Both the position numbers and the translations under genes were made by a program. This document shows positions 26,583-34,842 of a stretch of 64,000 bases of DNA, piece by piece (the stretch's first letter is position 1; each line of letters starts with the position of its first letter). Location of the stretch: the NCBI RefSeq assembly GCF_027563315.1, contig NZ_JAMKBJ010000006.1, positions 62,001 to 126,000 of the forward strand. Reading direction: 5' to 3'. The notes under the pieces are model-generated. The model was not told the origin of the DNA and did no database searches. It worked only from the letters and a program-made list of their open reading frames with translations. This DNA is from Paenisporosarcina quisquiliarum (GTDB lineage: Bacteria > Bacillota > Bacilli > Bacillales_A > Planococcaceae).

Positions 26583-26750
26583 ATGGGTCAATTAAAAAGA
26601 CTTTTTAAAGAAGAAGAAGGACAGGCTTTGACAGAGTATGGACTGTTAATTGGATTGATTTCAATCGGCGTCGTCGCCGTGTTGGCACTGATCGGGCCGC
26701 AACTGGTACGTATTTTTAATACCATCCTAACGAGACTTAACGCTGTTTAA
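26583..26750 (+). CDS. flp: Flp-type type IVb pilin
   Basis: A 55-residue pre-pilin, the structural subunit of the Tad pilus. The leader MGQLKRLFKEEEG is followed by QALTEYGLLIGLIS, the Flp motif in which cleavage occurs after Gly and the Glu at position 5 aids assembly. One hydrophobic helix makes the rest. GGGAGGTCG provides a strong ribosome site. A hairpin after the gene should give higher pilin expression than the downstream machinery. The prepilin peptidase follows. Confidence 0.93.
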   Translation: MGQLKRLFKEEEGQALTEYGLLIGLISIGVVAVLALIGPQLVRIFNTILTRLNAV

Positions 26751-26762
26751 CTCATCAGAAAT

Positions 26763-26790
26763 GTAGCCCTTCCTACCGGTTGGGCTACTT
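26763..26790 (+). terminator. Attenuating hairpin after the pilin gene
   Basis: GTAGCCC pairs with GGGCTAC around a 12-nt loop, followed only by a short T-rich tail (TTTACTG). Partial termination would favour pilin over the assembly genes. Confidence 0.6.
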
Positions 26791-26814
26791 TACTGAACAA
26801 AAGGAGCTCACCTT

Positions 26815-27324
26815 ATGACAAATGTAGCCATCATCCTTATACTCATCATTTCCGTCATAACCGATGTTCGCCACCGCAAAATATTGAACATGGTTACGCT
26901 GCCAGCTATATTGCTTGCGTTCATTTATTATTCTTTTGTTTCTGGGTTAGAAGGTTTTTTATATAGTGGGGAAGGCTTTTTAGTTGGACTTGGATTATTA
27001 ATCATTCCGTTTGTCCTTGGAGGCATTGGGGCAGGGGACGTGAAGTTACTTGCTGCGATTGGGGCTTGGAAAGGGACGACCTTTGTTTCCTATACAGGCA
27101 TATATTCGGGACTTCTTGGGGGGCTCATCGCCATCGTCCTCTTGCTGAAGCGGAAAGAACTTAGCTATACCATCAAACAAATGCTTTTTTCTGCGGTTGT
27201 TTTGAAAAGTACAAACGGTTCTTTACTCGTAAACGATGAAATGCCAAGAGCTCTTTCGCTTCCATATGCAGTTCCGATCGCACTTGGTGTACTGGCCACT
27301 TTCTTATTGGAGACGTTCGGATGA
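26815..27324 (+). CDS. tadV: A24 prepilin peptidase (TadV/CpaA)
   Basis: Membrane aspartic protease of 169 residues that removes the pilin leader. The two catalytic Asp are in VITDVRHRKI (near 18) and in GGIGAGDVKLLAAIGAW (near 68). It lacks the N-terminal methylase domain of large PilD enzymes, as is normal for TadV/CpaA. AAGGAGCTCACC stands before the ATG. Its last codons overlap the TadE gene by 4 nt. Confidence 0.92.
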   Translation: MTNVAIILILIISVITDVRHRKILNMVTLPAILLAFIYYSFVSGLEGFLYSGEGFLVGLGLLIIPFVLGGIGAGDVKLLAAIGAWKGTTFVSYTGIYSGLLGGLIAIVLLLKRKELSYTIKQMLFSAVVLKSTNGSLLVNDEMPRALSLPYAVPIALGVLATFLLETFG

Positions 27325-27701
27325 AGTCACAAAAAGGACAGACATTAGTTGAGACGGCACTGATCCTTCCGATTCTCCTAATCATTCTATTTGGCATAAC
27401 CGATTTCGCCCGTGTATTCCATGTGTACTTAACGCTTGACCATGCAGGGAGAGAAGCAGCACGGCTCGCCACAGTCGGAACGGAAGATTCTCTCATTCTC
27501 GTAAAAATAAATGAATCTGTCAGTAGTTTGGATGAACAGAAATTAGGTATTTCCATCACGCCTAACGGCAAAGAAAATAGAGTGAGTGGAAGCGAAGCGA
27601 CGATAAAATTAACGTATCCCGTCGACTTTTTAACACCGATTATCGGACAACTGATCGGGACATTCAATTTGGAAAACACAACCGTCATGAGGGTGGAATA
27701 A
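27321..27701 (+). CDS. tadE: TadE-like pseudopilin
   Basis: Minor pilin-like protein of 126 residues. The N-terminus KSQKGQTLVETALILPILL shows the Gly cleavage site and Glu+5 of TadE-type pseudopilins, followed by one helix and an extracellular domain. It overlaps the peptidase gene by ATGA and is followed 2 bp later by the TadG-like gene, so the genes are translationally coupled. Confidence 0.88.
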   Translation: MKSQKGQTLVETALILPILLIILFGITDFARVFHVYLTLDHAGREAARLATVGTEDSLILVKINESVSSLDEQKLGISITPNGKENRVSGSEATIKLTYPVDFLTPIIGQLIGTFNLENTTVMRVE

Positions 27702-27703
27702 GC

Positions 27704-28624
27704 GTGAAACGAATCATTCAATCCAAACCGTCCCTGAAAGAAGAAAGTGGTATGGCTTTACTGATCGTTGCGTTATGTATGTTCATGATTATCGGTTTCA
27801 TTGCCCTCGTTGTGGATATAGGGGGTGTGTATGTTGAAAAAAGCCGACTGCAAAAAACCATTGATTCAGCTGTTCTAGGGGGAGCTCAATTAATTAAAGT
27901 TTCCGAGTCTGAAGCGAAACGAGTGGCCATGGATCTCGCTGTGAAAAATGGCTTTACCGTACGTGAGGATGAAGTCACGACTGGGGCAAATTTTATTGAA
28001 ATACACAAAACAGTCACGAAAGAACTGACATTTGCCAGAGTGTTAGGCATTCAAAATCACGACATAAGTGCAATAGCTCGAGCTGAAATACAAGGGGGAT
28101 TAGTGAAAGGAAACGGGTTCGTCCCTCTTGGTGTGGATAATACTTCGTATCAAAAAGGAGCTTTGTATCCGCTCAATGATCTGCCTGGCCAGGGAACGAA
28201 GGGAAACTATAACTATCTTGCCATCGATGGACGAGGCGCAAATATTCTCGGTCAGTCAATTGCGCATGGCACCACGAATACGGTAGAAGTTGGCCAAGAA
28301 GTCGAGACCGAACCCGGTCAAAATTGGGGGAAAGTTGAAACTGGGTTTACATACAGGATTGAAGAAGATCAAAAAAACAACCCAGACTGCTCTACCTACG
28401 AAAAAGCGGACGCAAGTTGTAAACGAGTCGTCATTTTGCCGTTGATTGATACGTATAGCCAAGCGAATGGAAGATCCGACGTGTTAGTCGTTGGCTTCGC
28501 TGCCTACTGGATTGAATCAGTAAACACACATGAAATAACTGGACGGTTTATTGAAATTATTAAAAGTGGCACGTTTTCTGCTGGAGAAGACTTTGGGATC
28601 TATGGAGTGAAACTCGTAAAATAA
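27704..28624 (+). CDS. tadG: TadG-like protein
   Basis: Protein of 306 residues with a short cytoplasmic tail, one membrane segment (about 18-40, including GMALLIVALCMFMIIGF) and a Tad domain with VEKSRLQKTIDSAVLGGAQ. TadG-like proteins are thought to sit at the pilus base or tip. The GTG start is preceded by GAGGGTGG. It lacks the von Willebrand domain of many longer TadG proteins. Confidence 0.85.
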   Translation: MKRIIQSKPSLKEESGMALLIVALCMFMIIGFIALVVDIGGVYVEKSRLQKTIDSAVLGGAQLIKVSESEAKRVAMDLAVKNGFTVREDEVTTGANFIEIHKTVTKELTFARVLGIQNHDISAIARAEIQGGLVKGNGFVPLGVDNTSYQKGALYPLNDLPGQGTKGNYNYLAIDGRGANILGQSIAHGTTNTVEVGQEVETEPGQNWGKVETGFTYRIEEDQKNNPDCSTYEKADASCKRVVILPLIDTYSQANGRSDVLVVGFAAYWIESVNTHEITGRFIEIIKSGTFSAGEDFGIYGVKLVK

Positions 28625-28654
28625 TGAAGTGAATTCACAGAAGCGGGTGAACGG

Positions 28655-29227
28655 ATGACGACGAAAAAAGTGTGGTTACTGGCGATGGTATTTGGCGTAA
28701 TTGCGACGATATTGATGTTTGTCCTGTTGATGGAGACGCCAGATCCAGCTGCCCAACCGCCGACCGCATCAAAAGACAAGGAAAAAGAAACAGAACAAGT
28801 TGCAAAAACAGATGAAGAGGAAGATGTAGAAGACATCTTAAAGGTTTCTTCAGGCAAACGTGCGATGACCATTGAGGTAACGGACGTTCAAGGCGTAGCC
28901 GGAATGATTCGTCCGGGTTCCTCTGTGGATGTCATTGCTGTGATGGAATCTCCGGAAGAAGATTCACAGAAATCAAAGCATGATTCTGCGACGATTCTGT
29001 TGCAGAACGTAAATGTTTTAGCCATTGGACACGCGGCAGACGATGAAGATGCGAAGAAACGCTATCAGATGGTCACGCTAGAAGTCACACCGAGAGAAGG
29101 TCTGGTCCTTGGCTTTTCTACGAGATATGAACTGTATCTCATGCTTAGACCTGAAGGGGACGATCAGCTAGCACCTGAAAAGACGCATGTTCATGAAGAT
29201 GAATTACACGAAGGGGTGACTAAGTAA
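28655..29227 (+). CDS. Short CpaB/RcpC-like pilus assembly protein
   Basis: Protein of 190 residues: one membrane segment (7-26), an acidic linker (35-65), then a conserved block KRAMTIEVTDVQGVAGMIRP followed by GSSVDVIAV, which matches the second half of CpaB/RcpC. Typical family members are 230-300 residues with an N-terminal SAF domain; here that domain seems replaced by the acidic linker. The family links the pilus machine to the envelope. TAATG joins it to the next gene. Confidence 0.8.
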   Translation: MTTKKVWLLAMVFGVIATILMFVLLMETPDPAAQPPTASKDKEKETEQVAKTDEEEDVEDILKVSSGKRAMTIEVTDVQGVAGMIRPGSSVDVIAVMESPEEDSQKSKHDSATILLQNVNVLAIGHAADDEDAKKRYQMVTLEVTPREGLVLGFSTRYELYLMLRPEGDDQLAPEKTHVHEDELHEGVTK

Positions 29228-30402
29228 TGGTGACCATCCTATCAATTCCTGAAAGCACGGAATGGATTGCCTTAATCAAGAAAATGGAGGACTCAGAACT
29301 TCATGTGAATTGGGTTGCAAACGAGATGAGGTTAATGGAACAACTACAATCCGTTCAACCATGCATTGTGTTGCTGCCCTACTCCAGTACGTATAATGTG
29401 TACGATCTTAGTTCCCTCATTTCACAAAAGTACCCATTAACATCGGTGCTGCTCGCATTTCCAACAGAAGAAGATTTGGATATGAAACGTGTTCTCCGAG
29501 CGGGAGCAGATGATGTGCTATTTGTTTCTTCACCCCTTTCGAAAATAAAAGAAGATCTCTATCTCGCGACTGAAAAAAGTGCCAGCAAGTGGTTACAACA
29601 AACTCCCATCAATCCACCACAAAATGGAAAGGTCTTTACCGTGTGCAGTACCAAGGGCGGTATTGGAAAAACAACAGTCGCTGTCAATCTGGCAGTAGCC
29701 TACGCAAAGAAAATGATGAAAGTGGCCGTTGTTGATTTAGACCTTCAGTTCGGGGATGTGGCCATGTTTTTAGATGTAAAGCCGAAGCAATCCATCTATG
29801 AATGGGTGAAAGAAGATCCAGAAGGGGAGCACATCGAGCGGTATATGACCCCTTATATCGATGGCTTATCGGTTTTAGCTGCCCCTCCACGACCTGAGTT
29901 TGCGGAAGTGATTACAGGCAATGATGTAAAAAGGGCAATTTGTCAGTTGAAACAGGAATATGACGTGGTGATCATTGATGTATCCAGCCATATGAATGAA
30001 AATGTTCTTGTCGCGCTCGAGCATGCGGATGAAATATTAGTCATGACGTATCTTGATTTGCCCACATTAAAAAACAGCAAGCTCTTGATCGATACATTGG
30101 TTTCCTTGGAGTTAGGGGAACGAGTGAAAGTCGTGTTAAATCGACAGTCAAAGGAAAAAGGAATCACAACAGCTATGGTTGAAAAGGTGCTAGGGAGAGA
30201 AATTGATGCTGCCATTCCAGTAATGGATAAAGCAATGCTCACAGCTGTCAATGAAGGGAAGCCTTTATGCTACTCCAACCCGAAATCTCCAGTTGCGAAA
30301 CAAATTTTCCGACTGACAGAATCATTATATAATCCGGACAGCGAGACGCTGATCAATAAGAAAAAAAGCCGATTGAAAGAACGGGTAGGGGGACGTAGGT
30401 AA
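29227..30402 (+). CDS. CpaE/TadZ-like MinD-family ATPase
   Basis: Protein of 391 residues. A receiver-like N-terminal domain (1-125, with RAGADDVLF) lacks an obvious phosphate-accepting Asp pocket. The MinD/ParA-like ATPase domain follows, with Walker A CSTKGGIGKTTVAVNLA (from about 138) and VVDLDLQFGDV as Walker A'. TadZ/CpaE proteins place the Tad machine at its cell site. The gene overlaps both neighbours by one base (TAATG). Confidence 0.9.
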   Translation: MVTILSIPESTEWIALIKKMEDSELHVNWVANEMRLMEQLQSVQPCIVLLPYSSTYNVYDLSSLISQKYPLTSVLLAFPTEEDLDMKRVLRAGADDVLFVSSPLSKIKEDLYLATEKSASKWLQQTPINPPQNGKVFTVCSTKGGIGKTTVAVNLAVAYAKKMMKVAVVDLDLQFGDVAMFLDVKPKQSIYEWVKEDPEGEHIERYMTPYIDGLSVLAAPPRPEFAEVITGNDVKRAICQLKQEYDVVIIDVSSHMNENVLVALEHADEILVMTYLDLPTLKNSKLLIDTLVSLELGERVKVVLNRQSKEKGITTAMVEKVLGREIDAAIPVMDKAMLTAVNEGKPLCYSNPKSPVAKQIFRLTESLYNPDSETLINKKKSRLKERVGGRR

Positions 30403-31739
30403 TGTCCTTATTAACACGTTTAGGTGGGAATCAGAAGCTACCGGAAATCAAGGAAGAAACGGCTATTAAACCATCCAGCACGAGTAGTCAGTCAACCGAA
30501 TTGCAAATACGACTCCATAATCTTCTCGTTGCAGAGTTGAAAAAACCTGTTCATCAAAAAAAGGATATTGAACCACTGATCGAAATGTACACGGATGATT
30601 TTTTACTGGAGGAAGGAAGTCATCTGTCGTTCGAGGAAAAGAAGCGAATGAAACATGATGTGATACATGAACTGACAGGATATGGTCCTATCTCACCGCT
30701 TCTTGCGGATTCTTCGGTTACAGAAATCATGGTCAATGGTCCAGATGCTGTTTATATAGAAGTGAACGGAAAAATAGAAAAAACGTCCATTCGATTTCGC
30801 GATCATTTGCACGTGCTTCGCGTAATTGAAAAAATAGTTGCTCCACTCGGACGAAGAATCGATGAAAGTGTGCCATTGGTGGATGCCCGATTGCCAGATG
30901 GTTCTCGCGTCAATGCCATTATCCCGCCACTCGCACTCAATGGACCTACGATGACCATCCGGAAATTTTCAACAGTCCCATTTTCGATTAATGATTTGTT
31001 GAGAATGGGATCATTAAATGACCAGATGGCAAATTTCTTAAAAGCAGCAGTGGAATCAAAGCTTAATATTTTCATTAGCGGGGGAACAGGTTCCGGTAAG
31101 ACGAGTACACTGAACGTCATCTCCTCGTTTATACCGAAAAATGAGCGTGTGTTGACGATTGAGGATGCGGCAGAATTAAAACTTTCACAGGAACATGTGG
31201 TTGCGCTAGAAGCACGGCCACCAAACATTGAAGGGCAAGGCGAAATTACGATTCGCGATCTTGTGCGAAATGCCCTCCGCATGCGGCCTGATCGAATCAT
31301 CATCGGAGAGGTCCGAGGCGCAGAGACACTCGATATGTTGCAGGCTATGAACACGGGGCATGAGGGAAGCCTTGGAACAGGCCATGCAAACTCCCCAAGG
31401 GACCTACTTGCAAGGCTTGAAACCATGGTGTTGATGGCAGGGTTTGACCTGCCTGTCAAAGCCATTCGCCAACAAATTGCAGCGGCGCTTGATCTGATTG
31501 TGCAACAAGCACGAATGAAGGATGGCACAAGGAAGATTACACGAATTACCGAAGTGTTAGGTTTAGAAGGGGATACGATCGTCCTTCAGGATATTTTCAT
31601 TTACAACGAACGGAGAATGTTATCCTCTGGGAAGCTAGATCCAAGCTTTAGTTCCACGGGGATTCTCCCAAATTGCATCGATAAACTGACTCATGCAGAC
31701 CCAAATATAAAAGGCTTTTTTAAGGAGGAGTGGAGATGA
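30402..31739 (+). CDS. cpaF: CpaF/TadA secretion ATPase
   Basis: Hexameric type II/IV secretion ATPase of 445 residues that powers Tad pilus extension. Walker A is ISGGTGSGKTSTLN (near 225). The Asp box TIEDAAEL, Walker B RPDRIIIGEVRG and the His box TGHEGSLGTGHANS are all intact. The N-terminal region (1-100) is the usual CpaF adapter. The end overlaps the TadB start by 4 nt. Confidence 0.95.
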   Translation: MSLLTRLGGNQKLPEIKEETAIKPSSTSSQSTELQIRLHNLLVAELKKPVHQKKDIEPLIEMYTDDFLLEEGSHLSFEEKKRMKHDVIHELTGYGPISPLLADSSVTEIMVNGPDAVYIEVNGKIEKTSIRFRDHLHVLRVIEKIVAPLGRRIDESVPLVDARLPDGSRVNAIIPPLALNGPTMTIRKFSTVPFSINDLLRMGSLNDQMANFLKAAVESKLNIFISGGTGSGKTSTLNVISSFIPKNERVLTIEDAAELKLSQEHVVALEARPPNIEGQGEITIRDLVRNALRMRPDRIIIGEVRGAETLDMLQAMNTGHEGSLGTGHANSPRDLLARLETMVLMAGFDLPVKAIRQQIAAALDLIVQQARMKDGTRKITRITEVLGLEGDTIVLQDIFIYNERRMLSSGKLDPSFSSTGILPNCIDKLTHADPNIKGFFKEEWR

Positions 31740-32683
31740 CACCACTTCTTCTAATTGGCTCCTTTCTTCTGACGACTGCTCTATTCAAAATGGTTGTTAC
31801 CGACATAGCGAATAAAGGGAATTATGAGAAACGGTTAAAAAAGTATGTTGTTTACGAAGAGAAAGTCCAAGAGAAAAAAGATCTGCCTGGCAAAAACTCG
31901 CGACTAAAGAAAGTGAGTAACGGGATTGAGAAGCTTATTAACCTGACAAAACACCAGCAGTTACTTATTCAGTCCGGTGTAAAACTCTCACTCGGCGAGT
32001 TGTTTCTTAGCAGAGTCATGTTCACCGTAATCTGCATGTCAGTCGGTCAAGTCTACAACATGCACCTAATTCTAATTCTATTATTAGGTATTATTGGTTT
32101 TCAGGTACCGATCCTATATGTAAAGAAAAAACGCACAAAGCGTCTACAATTCGCTTCAGCCCAACTCGGAGAAGCACTCGGGACGATGGCCAATGCCCTG
32201 AGAGCAGGATTCAGTTTTATGCAAGCAATGGATTTAGTAGCGAACGAAATTGGCGAACCACTTGGACCTGAATTTCTGAAAGCCTTACAAGAAATCAATT
32301 TCGGACTCCCGGTCGATGTGGCATTTATGAATTTGATTGAACGATTACCGGATAAAGAGCTTGAAATCGTGTTAAATACCCTTATTATTCAACGGTCCAC
32401 TGGTGGGAATTTAGCCTATTTATTCGAAACCATGCAGGAGACCATTTTTGATCGATCACGAATACGCAATGAAGTGAAGACCCTGACGGCTCAAGGGAAG
32501 TTGTCTGCCATTATTATTACGATTCTGCCAATCGCACTTGCCATCTACATTAAACTCGTAAACCCAAAGTACATCCAACTCCTATTTTCGCATCCGCTAG
32601 GGTGGGTCATGGTGATCTACGGGTTCATCAGTCTAGTCGTGGGATGGGTGGTTATTAATAAAATTGTTCATTTTGAGGTGTAG
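31736..32683 (+). CDS. tadB: TadB inner-membrane platform protein
   Basis: Type II secretion F-domain protein of 315 residues. The ATG at 31736 is chosen over the GTG at 31730 because AAGGAGGAG is 7 nt upstream. Hydrophobic segments are at about 3-20, 85-125, 260-280 and 290-310. The F domain contains LGTMANALRAGFSFMQAM and IQRSTGGNLA. It pairs with TadC to form the membrane platform worked by CpaF. Confidence 0.92.
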   Translation: MTPLLLIGSFLLTTALFKMVVTDIANKGNYEKRLKKYVVYEEKVQEKKDLPGKNSRLKKVSNGIEKLINLTKHQQLLIQSGVKLSLGELFLSRVMFTVICMSVGQVYNMHLILILLLGIIGFQVPILYVKKKRTKRLQFASAQLGEALGTMANALRAGFSFMQAMDLVANEIGEPLGPEFLKALQEINFGLPVDVAFMNLIERLPDKELEIVLNTLIIQRSTGGNLAYLFETMQETIFDRSRIRNEVKTLTAQGKLSAIIITILPIALAIYIKLVNPKYIQLLFSHPLGWVMVIYGFISLVVGWVVINKIVHFEV

Positions 32684-32686
32684 GCT

Positions 32687-33604
32687 GTGATTGTTTTAGT
32701 TACTTTTCTATTTACTTGCCTATCTTTCTTTTTCTTCATTGGAGCCCTATTAACGCATATCTATAAGAAACAAATTGCCATCAGGAAAAGAATTGACGCG
32801 TACTTTCCGATTGAGGAAGTGGTGCCTGATAAAAGTCGTAGAAATCCAAAGTATCTTCTCCTCATGAAGAAGATTAATGACCGAGTCAAGCGCGTGATTG
32901 ACCAGGCAACAAAAGCTTCTAAGAAGAGGGATTTGGACCAACGACTGAGAGAAGCAGGTTATCCTCTCGACTTATCGCCCACGGATTTTAAATTTCTCCA
33001 GCTGCTCATTGGGGTTGTGTTGTTCACGATTGTCTGTTTGTTACTAATCAGATTGGATGCGAACTTCATTTCTAGTATGATGGTTGCGGGGATTTTGGCA
33101 ACGCCAGGCATGTACTATCCGTCCTTCTACTTAAGTGTCTTAATCAAAAAGCGCCGACGTGACATACAAAAATCGATGCCGGATTTTTTTGATATGGTCA
33201 ACTTGTCCATTGAAGCAGGGATGGGCTTGGATGCTTCCATCCTAAAAGTTTGCCAGCATACAAAAGGTCCGTTAGCAGAAGAGTTTTTACTGACACTCGA
33301 AGACATGAAACTTGGTAAATCCAGAAGGGAAGCTTACGCAGATCTACGAAATCGTGTTCCAGTCCCACCTTTTCAAACCATTATCACCTCGCTGATTCAA
33401 GCCGATATGCTTGGTGTCGGAATGGCAAAAGTCATCCGTACATTAACCGTGAAAATAAGAGAGCAACGAACCCAAATGGCGAGGGAACAAGCGATGAAAG
33501 CCCCGGTTAAGATGATTTTTCCGATGTTGCTTTTTATTTTTCCAGTGATTTTTATCGTGATGTTGGGTCCGATGGTTATTTATTTGATTGAGTCGGTTTT
33601 GTAG
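32687..33604 (+). CDS. tadC: TadC inner-membrane platform protein
   Basis: Type II secretion F-domain protein of 305 residues and partner of TadB. A first membrane segment (about 3-25), a central pair (about 105-150), and a last one near the C-terminus enclose the F domain with MPDFFDMVNLSIEAGMGLDA and REQAMKAPVKMIFPM. The GTG start has GAGGTG upstream, overlapping the TadB end. It is the last gene of the operon. Repeat copy G begins 9 bp after the stop. Confidence 0.92.
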   Translation: MIVLVTFLFTCLSFFFFIGALLTHIYKKQIAIRKRIDAYFPIEEVVPDKSRRNPKYLLLMKKINDRVKRVIDQATKASKKRDLDQRLREAGYPLDLSPTDFKFLQLLIGVVLFTIVCLLLIRLDANFISSMMVAGILATPGMYYPSFYLSVLIKKRRRDIQKSMPDFFDMVNLSIEAGMGLDASILKVCQHTKGPLAEEFLLTLEDMKLGKSRREAYADLRNRVPVPPFQTIITSLIQADMLGVGMAKVIRTLTVKIREQRTQMAREQAMKAPVKMIFPMLLFIFPVIFIVMLGPMVIYLIESVL

Positions 33605-33612
33605 GTTTTGCA

Positions 33613-33756
33613 GGGTACCTGTGCAACGCACAATTCAGAATATACACGACAATTGTATGCTTAATTACAGAAATGCTGAGAACAATAGGTTATCCCAAGC
33701 AGACGCCGCATAAAAATACGTTGTTGTAAATTGTCATAATTTAAACGGTGCCACCC
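33613..33756 (+). repeat. Long GTACCTGTG...GGTGCCACCC repeat (copy G)
   Basis: The left end GGGTACCTGTGCAACGCACA and ACGACAATTGTATGC match copies E and F. The right end GTAAATTGTCATAATTTAAA then CGGTGCCACCC matches copy H best. The copy directly abuts the last Tad gene. About 55 bp after it the CGAAGTG terminator follows and would end the Tad operon. Confidence 0.75.
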
Positions 33757-33810
33757 ATGAAATTATAAATATGTATTGCTGATTAAAATTCCCCATATAC
33801 GACACAAAAA

Positions 33811-33840
33811 ATCGAAGTGAGAAAGCCACTTCGATTTTTT
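33811..33840 (+). terminator. CGAAGTG hairpin terminator behind the Tad operon
   Basis: ATCGAAGTG and CACTTCGAT form a 9-bp stem around a 7-nt loop, with six T following. It is closely related to 23714-23750. Between here and 34033 only an imperfect hairpin near 33920-33945 is seen and no gene. Confidence 0.88.
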
Positions 33841-34033
33841 GTTTTCTCACAATCTTTACATTTTACATAAGCGATTAAAATGTTAACAAAGTAACATGAG
33901 ACATCAGAACAGACTTGAGTGTCCCTCACTAGTCACAGTGGAGGGATTTAGGATGATACTAGAGGAATGAAATTATTCTAATGTTTCTCCATTTTACTTC
34001 TGATAATCATTGCAAAGAAGTTGAAATTGTCGC

Positions 34034-34369
34034 TTAATCAATTGAAGAGCTTTCGACTAAGTGGTATTCCTTTAAAGCGGAAGGATTTTCTTCGAAAATT
34101 TGTAAGAGTCGAGACGAAGATCCACTTGGTTTATTAATTCCTCTTTCCCAAGCTTCTATGGTTTTTGTTGATACACCCATCACTTCAGCAAATGCTCGTT
34201 GACTGAGATGAAGTGTTGATCTGATTTTCTTTATAGTGTCTTCATTATAATCATTGATGGCAGTTATTTTATATTTTTTTACGCGAGCTGCTTTTTCATC
34301 ACCTTTGCTGTATGCTTCGGCTTGTTTTAAACCCTTCATAATATCATTAAATAAATCATTATTATTCAT
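34034..34369 (-). CDS. HigA-like antitoxin (XRE HTH)
   Basis: DNA-binding antitoxin of 111 residues. The helix-turn-helix is LSQRAFAEVMGVSTKTIEAW (near 58-77). The start is set at the second of two adjacent ATG codons (34369) by AAAGGTGA spacing; 34372 is equally in frame. It lies 16 bp downstream of the toxin gene on the same strand, which is the HigBA order. It should neutralise the toxin and repress the shared promoter through the palindrome at 34765-34785. Confidence 0.85.
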   Translation of the reverse strand: MNNNDLFNDIMKGLKQAEAYSKGDEKAARVKKYKITAINDYNEDTIKKIRSTLHLSQRAFAEVMGVSTKTIEAWERGINKPSGSSSRLLQIFEENPSALKEYHLVESSSID

Positions 34370-34385
34370 CATAATCACCTTTTGT

Positions 34386-34721
34386 TTATAAGTTTTCTTC
34401 AATAATAGTCACAACTTTATCAATTTGTTGTTTCTCTAAATTTGTCAGATTTTCTTGGTCTTTCTTTAAAAACACGGTCAATAAAAAGAGGATTTTCTTA
34501 TGTGGAAAATCGACATATACTATGCGTGTATCTCCACTTTTGCCTCTTCCTTCACGTGCGAAGCGAGTTTTGCGTACTCCCTTTTTTGTTAAAGTGACAC
34601 CTTGAGAAGGATCAAAGAGGAGATTATCTTGTAGTTTACGCAAGTCTTCCTCTGTTAATCCAAACTTTTTCCATGTTGAATCGAAATGTTGCGTAATAAT
34701 GAACAAGCGTTCCATATTCAT
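34386..34721 (-). CDS. RelE/HigB-like toxin
   Basis: Toxin of 111 residues, RelE/HigB-like, expected to cut mRNA on the ribosome. Features are LQDNLLFDPSQGVTL, then TRFAREGRGKSGDTRIVYVD and ILFLLTVFLKKDQENLT, the usual basic beta-sheet core followed by a family C-terminal block. A weak ribosome site precedes the two candidate ATG codons (34721 and 34715). It is followed by its antitoxin. Confidence 0.83.
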   Translation of the reverse strand: MNMERLFIITQHFDSTWKKFGLTEEDLRKLQDNLLFDPSQGVTLTKKGVRKTRFAREGRGKSGDTRIVYVDFPHKKILFLLTVFLKKDQENLTNLEKQQIDKVVTIIEENL

Positions 34722-34761
34722 TCAGCCAACTTTCACATGCATTAGAGTATTATTTTTATTT

Positions 34762-34790
34762 ATCATACCCTATTAAATAGGGTATTTCAA
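34762..34790 (-). promoter_or_regulatory. Toxin-antitoxin promoter with operator in the spacer
   Basis: On the minus strand TTGAAA (34790-34785) and TATGAT (34767-34762) are separated by exactly 17 bp. The palindrome with arms ATACCCTA and TAGGGTAT (34765-34785, 5-bp centre) fills that spacer. Antitoxin binding there would block RNA polymerase directly. The toxin start lies about 40 bp downstream. Confidence 0.8.
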
Positions 34791-34842
34791 GTCTCTGAAA
34801 AGTAGGTCTAATAGCGGAAGGATAGCTACTTTCCTAGCAACT

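Noticed and set aside
30803-31528. Long minus-strand open frame of 241 codons
   Set aside because: It lies wholly inside the CpaF ATPase gene, has no ribosome site, and its Ser/Ile/Arg-rich translation is the complement of the real gene.
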